A stretch of DNA of 64,000 nt from contig JBEKSY010000009.1 in the NCBI GenBank assembly GCA_049516595.1, forward strand, positions 1 to 64,000, in the 5' to 3' direction. A program made the position numbers and the translations under genes. Origin of the DNA: JBEKHT01 sp049516595. GTDB lineage: Bacteria; Chloroflexota; Anaerolineae; Anaerolineales; RBG-16-64-43. The notes under the pieces were generated by a model. It saw only the letters and a program-made list of their open reading frames with translations, was not told where the DNA came from and ran no database searches. This document shows, one piece after another, positions 1-7,820 of the stretch; position 1 is the first letter of the stretch; the number at the start of each line of letters is the position of its first letter.

Positions 1-2
1 AC

Positions 3-713
3 GGTTCCATCCCCCACGAGGACAACGTGGTTGGGAAAATGGCTGAAGCCGTTCGCCGCCTGGGCCGCACGAACCTAGGCTATCGCGTCACGCCTCACGC
101 CAGGGCGTATCTGCGGGCAATTGGTCGAACGTTGGGAGGGTGGCAAGGCCTCGTACTGGAGCATATCCCGACCCGTCGGCTGGTGCATCAAGTTCTCAAA
201 GGACTCGAGGATTCTGAGCTCCGCGAGTACTTGGGCGCGGTCCTCCAAGATACGGTCACCCCGACCATGCTTCGGGCCGGGGAAAAGACCAACGTGATCC
301 CCTCCACAGGGCAGGTTTCCCTGGATTGCAGAACTCTTCCCGGGAGTTCGTCCTCCGGACTACTCAACCGGGTCCAAAGGGCAGTGGGGATGCCCGTCTC
401 CGTAGAAATCGAAACAGACTCTCCGCCACTGGAGATGTCGCCCAACACGGATCTCTTCCGCGTACTCGAGTCGGCGCTCCTTGAGGGGGATCCCGAAGCA
501 ATCGTCGCTCCGTACATGGCAAGTGGAGCAACCGACGCCAAGTTCACCCTGCCATTGGGAATCCGCACGTACGGCTTCTCTCCCATTCGACTCCCGCCGG
601 GTCAGCCGTACACGGGTTTGATCCATTCCAACGACGAGCGGATCCCAGTGGAAGGCTTCCTTTGGGGGCTGCACGTGCTTCACTCCGCCGTGGAGCGATT
701 CTGCAGGGTGTGA
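3..713 (+). CDS. M20-family metallopeptidase, C-terminal part (5' end outside window)
   Basis: The frame is open from the first bases, so the gene begins upstream of the window. The first visible residues, GSIPHEDNVV, match the G-x-x-P-H-x-x-x-N-A segment at the start of the dimerisation domain of M20 peptidases (ArgE, DapE, CPG2 and carboxypeptidase Ss1 relatives). The rest covers that domain and the returning catalytic domain, with 'GEKTNVIPSTGQVSLDCRTLP' split around the conserved N-V-I-P and D-x-R strands. Enzymes of this family hydrolyse amide bonds of acylated amino acids or small peptides with a dinuclear metal site; the metal-ligand half lies outside the window, so the substrate cannot be named. 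The C-terminal metal-ligand His is probably in 'GLIHSNDERI', which is typical of the family. Stop codon at 711-713. Confidence 0.85.
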   Translation, partial: GSIPHEDNVVGKMAEAVRRLGRTNLGYRVTPHARAYLRAIGRTLGGWQGLVLEHIPTRRLVHQVLKGLEDSELREYLGAVLQDTVTPTMLRAGEKTNVIPSTGQVSLDCRTLPGSSSSGLLNRVQRAVGMPVSVEIETDSPPLEMSPNTDLFRVLESALLEGDPEAIVAPYMASGATDAKFTLPLGIRTYGFSPIRLPPGQPYTGLIHSNDERIPVEGFLWGLHVLHSAVERFCRV

Positions 714-889
714 CGGATTGCAGAAGGAGGGTGAGCCTGCGGAGCTGGAGCCGTCGCATCGACGCCCGAGTTTCCGCCCGACCCAATCTGGCAAGCACAA
801 TCCCTGGCTTGGCCTCAAAGGCTCCGGCAGGGGGCGGTCCCACTGAGCCTGCCAGCCCGACCGTGAGCCGACGTTGGGCCTGCCTGCGG

Positions 890-2023
890 CTACAGCATTA
901 GCCCATAGCGCTCAAGGGCCAGGTTGAGGATCTCGTTGATTAGCACGTCGTAGGCCAATCCTTCGGCCCTGGCGATTATGCACAGGTCGCTGACCTGCGG
1001 GTTCAGGCCGGGCAGAGTATTGATCTCGACAAGGTTGGGTTCCCCCTCGGCATTCAGGCGGAAATCCACACGGCTGCAATCGGCCGCCCCGATCGAGAGA
1101 AACGCGGAGCGGGTGAGCCGATACATTTCCTTCTGGAGCGAGGGGGGGATGTCAGCGGGGCAGAGATAGAGCGGGGCGCCTTCCTCCCCTGGGCTGATCA
1201 GCTTGGCCTGCGCCCCGTAAACTCCCCGGCCCGCGCCCACATTCGGGTCGATCTCCAGAACCGGGAAGTAGTGGAAGCCGTCGTTTCCGTAAAGATCCGG
1301 GTTAGCCCTGCGTTTGGCGTGGCTAGCATTCCCAAGGACGCCCACCGTGAACTCGCGCCCGGGCAGAAAACCCTCAACCAGCGCAGGCTGGTGGTAGTCT
1401 TGAAGGATGCGCTGAACCTGGTCGCGGAGATCTTGGGGGGTCTGCACAATGGAGCTGGGCCCCACGCCTTTCCCCGATCCCTCTCGCAACGGTTTCACGA
1501 AGAGAGGAAACCTCAGCGTCGAGCGCAATGTCGACTCGATGTCGCTGAACACCTGGAAGGGCACCGTGGGGAGCCCCCGATCGCGCCAGAGCCTCTTGGT
1601 GATGGTCTTGTCCAGTGAGATGGCGTTGGCTAGGACGCGCGACCCAGTGTAGGGGATGCCCAGCATCTCAAGCAGTGCAGGCACCTGAGCCTCACGGGCA
1701 TCGCCGTGCAGGCCCTCGCATATGTTGAAGCAGATGTCCGGGCGCGTCTGGCGAAGGGTGTCAATCAGGGTCGCGTCGCCGTTGAGGAAGGTAGTGCGGT
1801 GACCTGCCGTGCGCAAGGCTGCAAGTATGGCCTCCACGGTCTCTTCGCGATCGTATTCGACATTCTCATCCGGCGGCGCCTCGTCGGGGTGCGGGACGTC
1901 TTTCTTCAGGTTAGCGAGCACCGCGACATGGAGGGGCGGAACGAGGCTGCGCGGCTCCGCCCGACTTGCGGGGATGGTGCCTGATCCAGGGGGCTCCTTT
2001 TTTCGCTTTTCGTCTTGCATCAT
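890..2023 (-). CDS. D-alanine--D-alanine ligase-like ATP-grasp enzyme
   Basis: A 377-residue protein with the order of the D-Ala-D-Ala ligase family: an N-terminal Rossmann-like domain (residues about 30-120, 'VAVLANLKKD', 'DICFNICEGLHGDAREAQ'), a central domain with 'LGIPYTGS' and 'SLDKTITKRLWRDRGLPT', and a C-terminal ATP-grasp domain ending in 'RVDFRLNAEGEPNLVEINTL' cut around the D-F-R and E-I-N-T-L-P-G-L metal-binding residues. Family members join two amino acids with ATP to make a dipeptide for peptidoglycan. The N-terminal 30 residues are Lys/Pro-rich and not conserved, so an internal start is possible. It lies alone on the minus strand and is not next to mur genes, so a role in another ligation (a Ddl paralogue or amino-acid ligase) cannot be excluded. 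Confidence 0.8.
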   Translation of the reverse strand: MMQDEKRKKEPPGSGTIPASRAEPRSLVPPLHVAVLANLKKDVPHPDEAPPDENVEYDREETVEAILAALRTAGHRTTFLNGDATLIDTLRQTRPDICFNICEGLHGDAREAQVPALLEMLGIPYTGSRVLANAISLDKTITKRLWRDRGLPTVPFQVFSDIESTLRSTLRFPLFVKPLREGSGKGVGPSSIVQTPQDLRDQVQRILQDYHQPALVEGFLPGREFTVGVLGNASHAKRRANPDLYGNDGFHYFPVLEIDPNVGAGRGVYGAQAKLISPGEEGAPLYLCPADIPPSLQKEMYRLTRSAFLSIGAADCSRVDFRLNAEGEPNLVEINTLPGLNPQVSDLCIIARAEGLAYDVLINEILNLALERYGLML

Positions 2024-2171
2024 GCCTCCGCAAACCCTTGAGGGCTTTCCGCGGGCTCAGGCTTCAGAATTAGGTCCTCAGCTCAGCCAGCGCGGAGACT
2101 ATGCCCCTTCACCTCGCGTGCACCGTGGAATTATAGCGTCCTTTTGCAACGGAATGCATGGGCCCGATCGC

Positions 2172-2579
2172 CTAAATGGCATTCGCCGGGAGGCGGTTCC
2201 CTCGGCGAAGGTATTCTAGAACCTGCTGAACGACCTGGCGGGGTGTCATCCGATCCGTCGCGATCAGGAGGTCGCAATGCTGGCGGGCATGCTCAAGGCG
2301 GCGACATTGCTCCTGGTAGTCTTCCGGGCTCCACTGGAATCGCTTGCGTTCGGTGCACGTCTCGTAGCTGGCATCGAGGAAAACGAGTGCCCTGGGTGTC
2401 CGCCGGTATCTCCAGAGATCCGGGACGCAGGAATGCTCTTGGGGGATCTCGGCGATCAGCAGGTTCTGCGCCTTGAGCAGTAGGGCGATCGTAGTCTTGC
2501 CAGCGCCACAAGGGCCGACCAGGGCGATTAAAGGGGAATCGGGGGTATGACTTGAGCTCAGAGTGGCATCCGGACCCAA
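2172..2579 (-). CDS. Small P-loop (AAA/kinase-like) NTP-binding protein
   Basis: A 135-residue protein with a clear Walker A motif GPCGAGKTT near residue 22, followed by a short nucleoside-kinase-like fold. 'ALVFLDASYETCTERKRFQW' (split at the D-A-S-Y strand) looks like the Walker B/LID area of shikimate- or adenylylsulfate-kinase-type proteins. The substrate is not evident. The start overlaps the end of the upstream SpoIIE-like gene by about 22 bp, so the two are probably translated together. The length is short for a full kinase (usually 160-200 residues), but the reading frame is intact. Confidence 0.65.
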   Translation of the reverse strand: MGPDATLSSSHTPDSPLIALVGPCGAGKTTIALLLKAQNLLIAEIPQEHSCVPDLWRYRRTPRALVFLDASYETCTERKRFQWSPEDYQEQCRRLEHARQHCDLLIATDRMTPRQVVQQVLEYLRRGNRLPANAI

Positions 2580-3256
2580 AGCCGCCGCACATCGTCGCCT
2601 GTCTCAGGTTGGACCGTGAGCACCAGAACGCTGATGTCGTCGCCGGGACGACCCTCATCCAGATCAACAGCACACCGAAGCAGTTCGTCCGCCCAGCGGT
2701 CAACCGGCAATTCGCGTTCAATCAAGGAGGTCAGCGCAGCGCGGATGGCCAGGGGAGATCCCTTGCGTTCCCCGGCATGAGTTAATCCGTCGGTGTAGGC
2801 CAGCAGGACCAACCCCGGCTCCAGAAGGATCTCGCTAATCACAGGGCGAATGTCGCGCCTGGTTCCGACTGAAAGTGAGGGTTGGTCGATCGCTGTGATC
2901 TGGCCCTGCTGAACCAGGTACACCGGATCGGGATTGTTGCGGGTCACCACGACGCTTCGGGAGGCCAAGTCGACCGAGAGGATATTGAGCGTGGCAACGA
3001 CCTGCCCGGAGCGCTGCGCGAACAGGTAGTCTGAAGCGGCTCTCGCGGCGGCCCCGTCGCGCACCCCCTCAGCGAGCAGGCTGATGGCTTTGCGTGCCAC
3101 AAGATTCGAAATGGTCTTCGCAGATCGTCCCGACCGCTGGCCATCGACAAGCACGAAGGACAGTCCGCCCCCTGGACGCTCGATCATTTCGAGCGTGTCA
3201 CCACTTTCAGGGGTCGCGTACTTGGGGGTCTTGGCGACAGCGACGCGCAGGTCCAT
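2558..3256 (-). CDS. SpoIIE/PP2C-like serine phosphatase domain protein
   Basis: A 232-residue protein made almost entirely of one PP2C/SpoIIE-type phosphatase domain: 'SFVLVDGQRSGRSAKTIS' near residue 35 corresponds to the D-G-x-G-x-G metal-binding start, 'YTDGLTHAG' near residue 150 to the second metal motif, and 'RPGDDISVLVLTV' near residue 205 to the terminal D-D-x-[ST] motif. Such enzymes dephosphorylate anti-sigma-antagonist or other phosphoserine proteins. The first acidic motif is partly altered (D-G-Q-R-S-G rather than D-G-M-G-H-G), so activity is plausible but not certain. It is divergent from the Roadblock gene, with 164 bp between them, and overlaps the downstream P-loop gene. A signalling role shared by the three is an inference. 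Confidence 0.75.
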   Translation of the reverse strand: MDLRVAVAKTPKYATPESGDTLEMIERPGGGLSFVLVDGQRSGRSAKTISNLVARKAISLLAEGVRDGAAARAASDYLFAQRSGQVVATLNILSVDLASRSVVVTRNNPDPVYLVQQGQITAIDQPSLSVGTRRDIRPVISEILLEPGLVLLAYTDGLTHAGERKGSPLAIRAALTSLIERELPVDRWADELLRCAVDLDEGRPGDDISVLVLTVQPETGDDVRRLWVRMPL

Positions 3257-3343
3257 CTTGGCTCAGCCAGGATTCTCCGTGGAGAGGAAGCTCCGGCCCA
3301 GATTGGGTCTCTTGCGACACTTCAAGAATTCTAGCACACCCGC

Positions 3344-3372
3344 TTGCCTCCCTCATATTCCTATGGTATCAT
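3344..3372 (+). promoter_or_regulatory. Sigma-70-type promoter for the Roadblock-pyrG unit
   Basis: TTGCCT (3344-3349), a 17-bp spacer and TATCAT (3367-3372) lie about 50 bp before the Roadblock start codon. It is the only good promoter seen between the divergent genes for the plus strand. pyrG has no promoter between its own hairpin and start codon, so it probably depends on this promoter or one inside the Roadblock gene. Confidence 0.6.
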
Positions 3373-3420
3373 CCCCGCGTTCTGTTGCGGGCCGTTCTCT
3401 CACGAAGCTCGAGGTAGCCG

Positions 3421-3798
3421 ATGGCACCCAAATCCCGCGTCGACCTGATGGTCTCCCGCCTTCGGGACTTGCAAGGCAGCACAACGGACGTGGAGGCCTC
3501 CGCGGTCGTAAGTGTAGATGGCCTGATCATTGCCTCCTCTCTGCCCGCAGGGATTGAGGAGGACCGGGTTTCCGCCATGTCGGCCGCAATGCTCAGCCTC
3601 GGGGAACGAATCTCCAGTGAGTTGGGCAGAGGCACGCTGGATCAAGTCTATATCCACGGGAATAAAGGCTACGTCCTGCTCATGTCGGTCGGTGCGGACG
3701 CTGTGTTGACCGTTCTGGCAAGGGAAGGGGCGAAGCTGGGCCTGGTCTTTCTGGAGATGAGACGTGCGGGTGAGGATCTCTCGAAGCTTGTGGCCTAG
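3421..3798 (+). CDS. Roadblock/LC7 domain protein
   Basis: A 125-residue protein that is one Roadblock/LC7 domain: an amphipathic helix 'VDLMVSRLRDLQ', the strand pair 'EASAVVSVDGLIIASSLPA', a long helix 'RVSAMSAAMLSLGERISSEL' (cut at the A-A-M-L-S-L-G centre) and the C-terminal strands 'GYVLLMSVGADAVLTVLA'. Bacterial Roadblock proteins such as MglB usually act as dimers and regulate small Ras-like GTPases. No MglA-like GTPase is seen beside it; the nearby P-loop protein at 2.2-2.6 kb is not Ras-like by eye. The gene is followed after 111 bp by pyrG on the same strand. Confidence 0.85.
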   Translation: MAPKSRVDLMVSRLRDLQGSTTDVEASAVVSVDGLIIASSLPAGIEEDRVSAMSAAMLSLGERISSELGRGTLDQVYIHGNKGYVLLMSVGADAVLTVLAREGAKLGLVFLEMRRAGEDLSKLVA

Positions 3799-3849
3799 CA
3801 ATGTGCTTACGGTTTCCGGTCCGGGCTACACCCGGGCGGAGCTGACGCC

Positions 3850-3884
3850 AGATGGGGAGGTGGTGAATGCCAGCCTCCCCATCT
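3850..3884 (+). terminator. Attenuator-like hairpin directly upstream of pyrG
   Basis: AGATGGGGAGG (3850-3860) pairs perfectly with CCTCCCCATCT (3874-3884) around a 13-nt loop, followed by the U-rich run CTATTATTGT. The structure has the form of an intrinsic terminator yet ends only 25 nt before the pyrG start, leaving no room for a promoter. pyrG transcripts must therefore read through it. In Bacillus and other Gram-positives pyrG is known to be controlled by CTP-dependent attenuation at such a hairpin; whether the same chemistry operates here is inferred. A smaller hairpin CCGGG/CCCGG (3821-3835) precedes it. Confidence 0.65.
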
Positions 3885-3909
3885 CTATTATTGTCGGGAG
3901 GGAGGACGG

Positions 3910-5577
3910 ATGACCCAGTACGTTTTCTTCACGGGCGGGGTGGTCAGCTCGGTCGGCAAGGGGGTAACGGCCGCGGCCCTCGGCCGGCTCCTGAAGGAGC
4001 GCGGGTTTCGGGTCGCTGTCCAGAAGCTTGATCCCTACCTCAATGTCGACCCGGGCACGATGAGCCCCTACCAACATGGCGAGGTCTACGTCTTGGACGA
4101 CGGGGCGGAGACAGATCTGGATCTGGGACATTACGAGCGCTTTATCGACATCAGCCTCAGTCGGGTGTGCAATGTCACCAGCGGGCAGGTCTACGCGGAG
4201 GTGATCTCCAAGGAGAGACGCGGGGACTTCCTGGGAGGCACGATCCAGGTCATCCCCCACGTGACGAACGAAATCAAGCAACGGATCGGCTTGGTGGGAA
4301 AAAATCTGGATGCCGAAATCGTATTGGTTGAGGTGGGGGGAACGGTCGGCGACATCGAGTCACTTCCCTTTCTGGAGGCGTTGCGCCAGATGCGCTCCGA
4401 TGTCGGCCGCAACAACACGGTCTATATTCATGTAACCTGGCTTCCGTACATCGGGGCGACTCGCGAACTCAAGACTAAGCCGACGCAGCACTCGGTTCGG
4501 GAGCTGCGCTCGATTGGAATCTCGCCTGACATGATTGTGGCTCGCTCGGACTATCCGGTCGACGGAGATCTGCGCTCAAAGATCTCACTCTTCTGCGACG
4601 TGGAGATGCGGGCCGTGGTGCCTTTAGTGACGTTGCCGACTGTCTATCAGGTGCCGCTGGAGTTGGAGCATGCCGGTGTGGCCGACTTTGTCCTGGAGCG
4701 GCTCGGGCTCACGCCCCGGAAGCAACCGAACTGGGAGGATTGGGAGGATCTTGTCGCCCGCGCTCTGCTGTCCAAACCCAAAGTGCGCATCGCGCTGGTC
4801 GGGAAATACGTAGAGCTGCGCGATGCCTACATGAGTGTCCGGGAGGCTCTGAATCACGCGGGACTGGCGCTGGGCCGCGAGATCGAGATGCTATGGGTCC
4901 ACTCCGCTGAACTGGAAAAAGGAAAGGGCTGGGAGGCGCTGCGCGAGGCGGATGGGATTGTGGTTCCGGGGGGATTCGGCTCGCGGGGCATTGAAGGAAA
5001 AATCCTAGCCGCAAACTATGCGCGAGAAAACAAGGTTCCTTACCTGGGACTCTGCCTGGGGATGCAGGTGATGGTTATCGAGTTTGCACGGCACGCGCTG
5101 GGAAGTGAGGAAGCCAACTCGACGGAGTTCGATCGAGGGACCCCTCATCCGGTGATTGACCTGATGCCGGAACAACGCGCGATCGCAGACATGGGCGGGA
5201 CCATGCGGCTGGGACTGTATCCCTGCGTGCTGCAGCCGGGGACCAGAGCGGCCGAAGCCTATGGGTTGGAGCGTACCGAGGAACGGCACCGCCATCGCTT
5301 TGAGTTCAACAATGCTTACCGTGAAATCCTGGGCAAGCAAGGAATGATCTACTCCGGGATCTCCCCGGACGGACGTCTCGTTGAGATCGCAGAGATCGCG
5401 AACCACCCCTTCATGCTAGGCAGTCAGTTTCACCCCGAGTTCCTTTCGCGGCCGAACCGCCCTCATCCTCTGTTCCGGGCCTTCATCTCAGCAGCGATCC
5501 AGTATGGCGGCGGCAAGAACGGGAAAGGAAAGCTTCCGAAGCGAGAGGAATCGTCTTCGATCCAAACTCGGCCTTGA
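3910..5577 (+). CDS. pyrG: CTP synthase
   Basis: Converts UTP, ATP and glutamine to CTP. The 555-residue protein has the full family layout: N-terminal amidoligase domain beginning YVFFTGGVVSSVGKGV with its P-loop, 'KLDPYLNVDPGTMSPYQHGE' (split at D-P-G-T), 'EVGGTVGDIESLPFLEA', and a C-terminal class I glutamine amidotransferase domain with the nucleophile in GLCLGMQ (about residue 385) and the His-Glu pair in 'QFHPEFLSRP'. The start follows GGGAGGACGG with suitable spacing. The last 20 residues are Lys/Glu/Ser-rich. It is preceded by an attenuator-like hairpin and follows a Roadblock gene. Confidence 0.98.
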   Translation: MTQYVFFTGGVVSSVGKGVTAAALGRLLKERGFRVAVQKLDPYLNVDPGTMSPYQHGEVYVLDDGAETDLDLGHYERFIDISLSRVCNVTSGQVYAEVISKERRGDFLGGTIQVIPHVTNEIKQRIGLVGKNLDAEIVLVEVGGTVGDIESLPFLEALRQMRSDVGRNNTVYIHVTWLPYIGATRELKTKPTQHSVRELRSIGISPDMIVARSDYPVDGDLRSKISLFCDVEMRAVVPLVTLPTVYQVPLELEHAGVADFVLERLGLTPRKQPNWEDWEDLVARALLSKPKVRIALVGKYVELRDAYMSVREALNHAGLALGREIEMLWVHSAELEKGKGWEALREADGIVVPGGFGSRGIEGKILAANYARENKVPYLGLCLGMQVMVIEFARHALGSEEANSTEFDRGTPHPVIDLMPEQRAIADMGGTMRLGLYPCVLQPGTRAAEAYGLERTEERHRHRFEFNNAYREILGKQGMIYSGISPDGRLVEIAEIANHPFMLGSQFHPEFLSRPNRPHPLFRAFISAAIQYGGGKNGKGKLPKREESSSIQTRP

Positions 5578-5602
5578 TCTCGCGGACGGAGGCGAGAGGG
5601 AG

Positions 5603-6630
5603 TCAGCCCCCGCTTCGTTCGCCAGAGGGGACCACAGGTTGGTCTCGCCGCCCCGTTGTCCTCTGTTCGATCAATTCGCCCACGAACCGCAGACGTGTCG
5701 GATGCCGACCGAGTCCACCCTCTGTGTGATCCTGGAGGACAGTGGCCGTATGACGGCCGATGTCCTCCCAGGGGATCCGAATCGTCGTGACCCCGGCGCA
5801 GCCGGCTAGTACCACGTCGTTGTAGCCCACGACCGAGAGCTGAGCGGGCACTAGGATTCCAAGAACCTGCAGGTCAGAGCCCACGAATACCGCCGTCGGA
5901 CATGGTTGCTCATCAAGGACCATTCCCGCAGCGGTGTGGCCGCACTCCCGGCTGAATTATTCCAATTTCATAAGGGCCGCGGATGGCTCGATCCCGGCTT
6001 CGCGGAGTGCGAGGAGGTAGCCCTCTTGGCGATCCCGAATCGCCCTGCCGGAAGCGGGTGATCATCTCGATCGACCCAGGCGATCTCCCGAGGACCCAGG
6101 TCGAGGAGGAATTGGATGGCTCAATCGGCCGAGGTGAAGTAGTTGGCTCCGATTGAGGCAAATTGGCTAGCTTCCGCGTCGATCAGGACAACTGGCAGGT
6201 TCTACTGTGCAAGGTTGTTCTCTTCCTCTGGCTTGGGGAATTGCGCCGCCCAGATCAGCCCGTCCACAGGTCAGTCTAGAGCGGGGCGAGGAATGAAGTC
6301 TCGATTCGCTCGGTTTTCTTGTCTGAAAATGATCAGGCTGGGCCCCGCGACGGCTAACTTCTGCTCGATCCTGCGAAGGGTTTCGATAAAAGGGGGTTCC
6401 GTCACGACCCGCACGTAGGCCCACTCATCCCTGGCACGGTGGCTGCGCAGTGACTTTGTAGCCACATTCGGCCAGTAGCCAAGGGCCTCAACCGACTCCA
6501 ATAACTGGCGGCGTGCGTTCTCGGACACGTTTCGTTTGTGGTTGAGGACTTGAGAGACAGCGCCGATCCCCACCCCGGCACGTCGGGCGGCCTCGCGGAT
6601 CGTGACACGCAACGAGATCCTTTCTCGCAT
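5603..6630 (-). pseudogene. Decayed LacI-family transcriptional regulator
   Basis: The N-terminal part (6630-6271) encodes a typical LacI helix-turn-helix, 'VTIREAARRAGVGIGAVSQV', then 'NARRQLLESVEALGYWPN' and the start of the sugar-binding domain. The frame stops before the middle of the gene. Continuation can be read in other frames: 'DGLIWAAQFP' and 'VVLIDAEASQFASIGANYF' near 6260-6140, then 'AIQFLLDLGPREIAWV', and the C-terminal part 'VGYNDVVLAGCAGVTTIRIP' in the frame of 5923-5603. At least three frameshifts or stops therefore separate recognisable pieces in the right order. Intact members are about 340 residues. A LacI-like palindrome lies just upstream at 6666-6677. The gene cannot make a functional repressor as read. 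Confidence 0.85.
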
Positions 6631-6665
6631 CGAAGCCTGGGGTTCTGCCGCCGGGACGGAGAATC

Positions 6666-6677
6666 GCAATCGATTCA
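6666..6677. promoter_or_regulatory. LacI-type operator-like sequence beside the lacI pseudogene
   Basis: GCAATCGATTCA matches the perfect palindrome GCAATCGATTGC found at 63160-63171 in 10 of 12 positions. It lies 36 bp upstream of the probable start of the decayed LacI gene, the usual place for autoregulation. Similar sites control the catabolic island at the other end of the window. Confidence 0.4.
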
Positions 6678-6706
6678 GAAGGCATGGGAAAAGCGAGAAG
6701 GTAAAG

Positions 6707-6736
6707 TTGACATAATCAATCCAAAATAGCTATAAT
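6707..6736 (+). promoter_or_regulatory. Near-consensus sigma-70 promoter for the SCO1 gene
   Basis: TTGACA (6707-6712), an 18-bp spacer and TATAAT (6731-6736): both hexamers match the consensus exactly. Transcription would begin near 6743, only 9 nt before the TTG start and about 36 nt before the alternative ATG at 6779, which favours the downstream ATG or a very short leader. This is the strongest promoter seen in the window. Confidence 0.8.
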
Positions 6737-6751
6737 ATTGCCCAGACCACT

Positions 6752-7426
6752 TTGGCAAAGTTTCCACGCAATGGCAGGATGCCTCTGCGCGCCCGAGGTC
6801 AACCAGCAAGCGATGGACCGCCATGGTTACCCAGCCAACGCACCGAGTTGAAGCAACCGCATTACTTCCTGCCGTTCTGGGCCTGCTTGGGCCTGCTTGG
6901 GGCTGCGTGCGTGGGTTTGGGCAGCTTTCGAGGAACGCCGATTAACTCTTCCATCGCGCCAGACTTTCGGCTCACCGCCGAAGACGGGACGCCTTTCGCG
7001 CTCTCCGAGGACCGCGGGAAGGTGGTGATCCTCACTTTCCTGTACACTCACTGCACCGACGTATGTCCGATCATCTCGGACAAGTTGAGCATGGCCTTGG
7101 ATGACTTGGGCCCGAACTCCAGCCGCGTGGCCGTGGTGGTCGTGTCAGTTGATCCGCAAGGAGATACCCCTCAATCCGTGGAGCAATTCGCCATTACTCA
7201 TCATATGTTCGGGCGATGGACCTATCTAATAGGTGATGAAGGACAGTTACAGGTCGTGTGGAAGGAATATGGGATTGCGGTCACCCCGGTTTCTTCGGCG
7301 GGCGGGGAAATTGATCACTCGACCCGTGTTCTGATCATTGACCCAGAGGGACGAGAGCGGTCGAATTTCGATTCGGATTTCGCGCCGCAAGACCTGGTGC
7401 ATGACGTCCGCTTGATCGAAGGGTAG
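6752..7426 (+). CDS. SCO1/SenC-type copper-binding thioredoxin-fold protein
   Basis: SCO proteins deliver copper to the CuA site of cytochrome c oxidase or act as thiol-redox proteins on the outer face of the membrane. The 224-residue reading has an N-terminal membrane anchor (about residues 37-58, 'YFLPFWACLGLLGAACVGL'), then the thioredoxin fold with C-x3-C in THCTDVCP (Cys101, Cys105) and the third copper ligand His189 in 'GEIDHSTRV'. All three SCO ligands are present. The TTG start at 6752 is upstream of a probable ATG start at 6779. The protein suggests a respiratory oxidase elsewhere in the genome; no oxidase genes are in the window. Confidence 0.9.
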   Translation: MAKFPRNGRMPLRARGQPASDGPPWLPSQRTELKQPHYFLPFWACLGLLGAACVGLGSFRGTPINSSIAPDFRLTAEDGTPFALSEDRGKVVILTFLYTHCTDVCPIISDKLSMALDDLGPNSSRVAVVVVSVDPQGDTPQSVEQFAITHHMFGRWTYLIGDEGQLQVVWKEYGIAVTPVSSAGGEIDHSTRVLIIDPEGRERSNFDSDFAPQDLVHDVRLIEG

Positions 7427-7820
7427 GGAGCACAAAGGCCGGGGGATTCGTCTGCGCTCGGGGAGATTGTGCAATCCCCCGCTTGGGGGGAGCCGAGGAG
7501 AGTAGGACGCGTCGAAGCCGTTGGACACAGGCCTCTGATTCCAACCCTGCCAAGGCACTCCGGATCCCATGTCCGGCCTACTTTTCGAGGGCCGGCGCGG
7601 GATGGCTCAGTAGGTTGAGATCCCCGCCATTGTCTTCAGGTGAGCAATCCCCGCTGATGATCCAAACTAAGGAGATGTCGGTGTTCGTGGGGTGCTGGCA
7701 GGGGGAAAACCCCGGACCGCGCGGCACCCTCGCGGAGTGTGCTGACGCAGGCACCAGACGCAACAGACCGCAGATGTCCATCTTTGCCGTTCCATTGCTG
7801 AAAGGTCTCTGGAGGACGCC
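7427..7820. other. Intergenic region without recognised gene
   Basis: The 394 bp between the SCO1-like gene and the FAD reductase contain no reading frame with family features. No clear terminator was found. A palindromic GGGAGATTG-rich stretch near 7460 is unremarkable. Confidence 0.4.
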
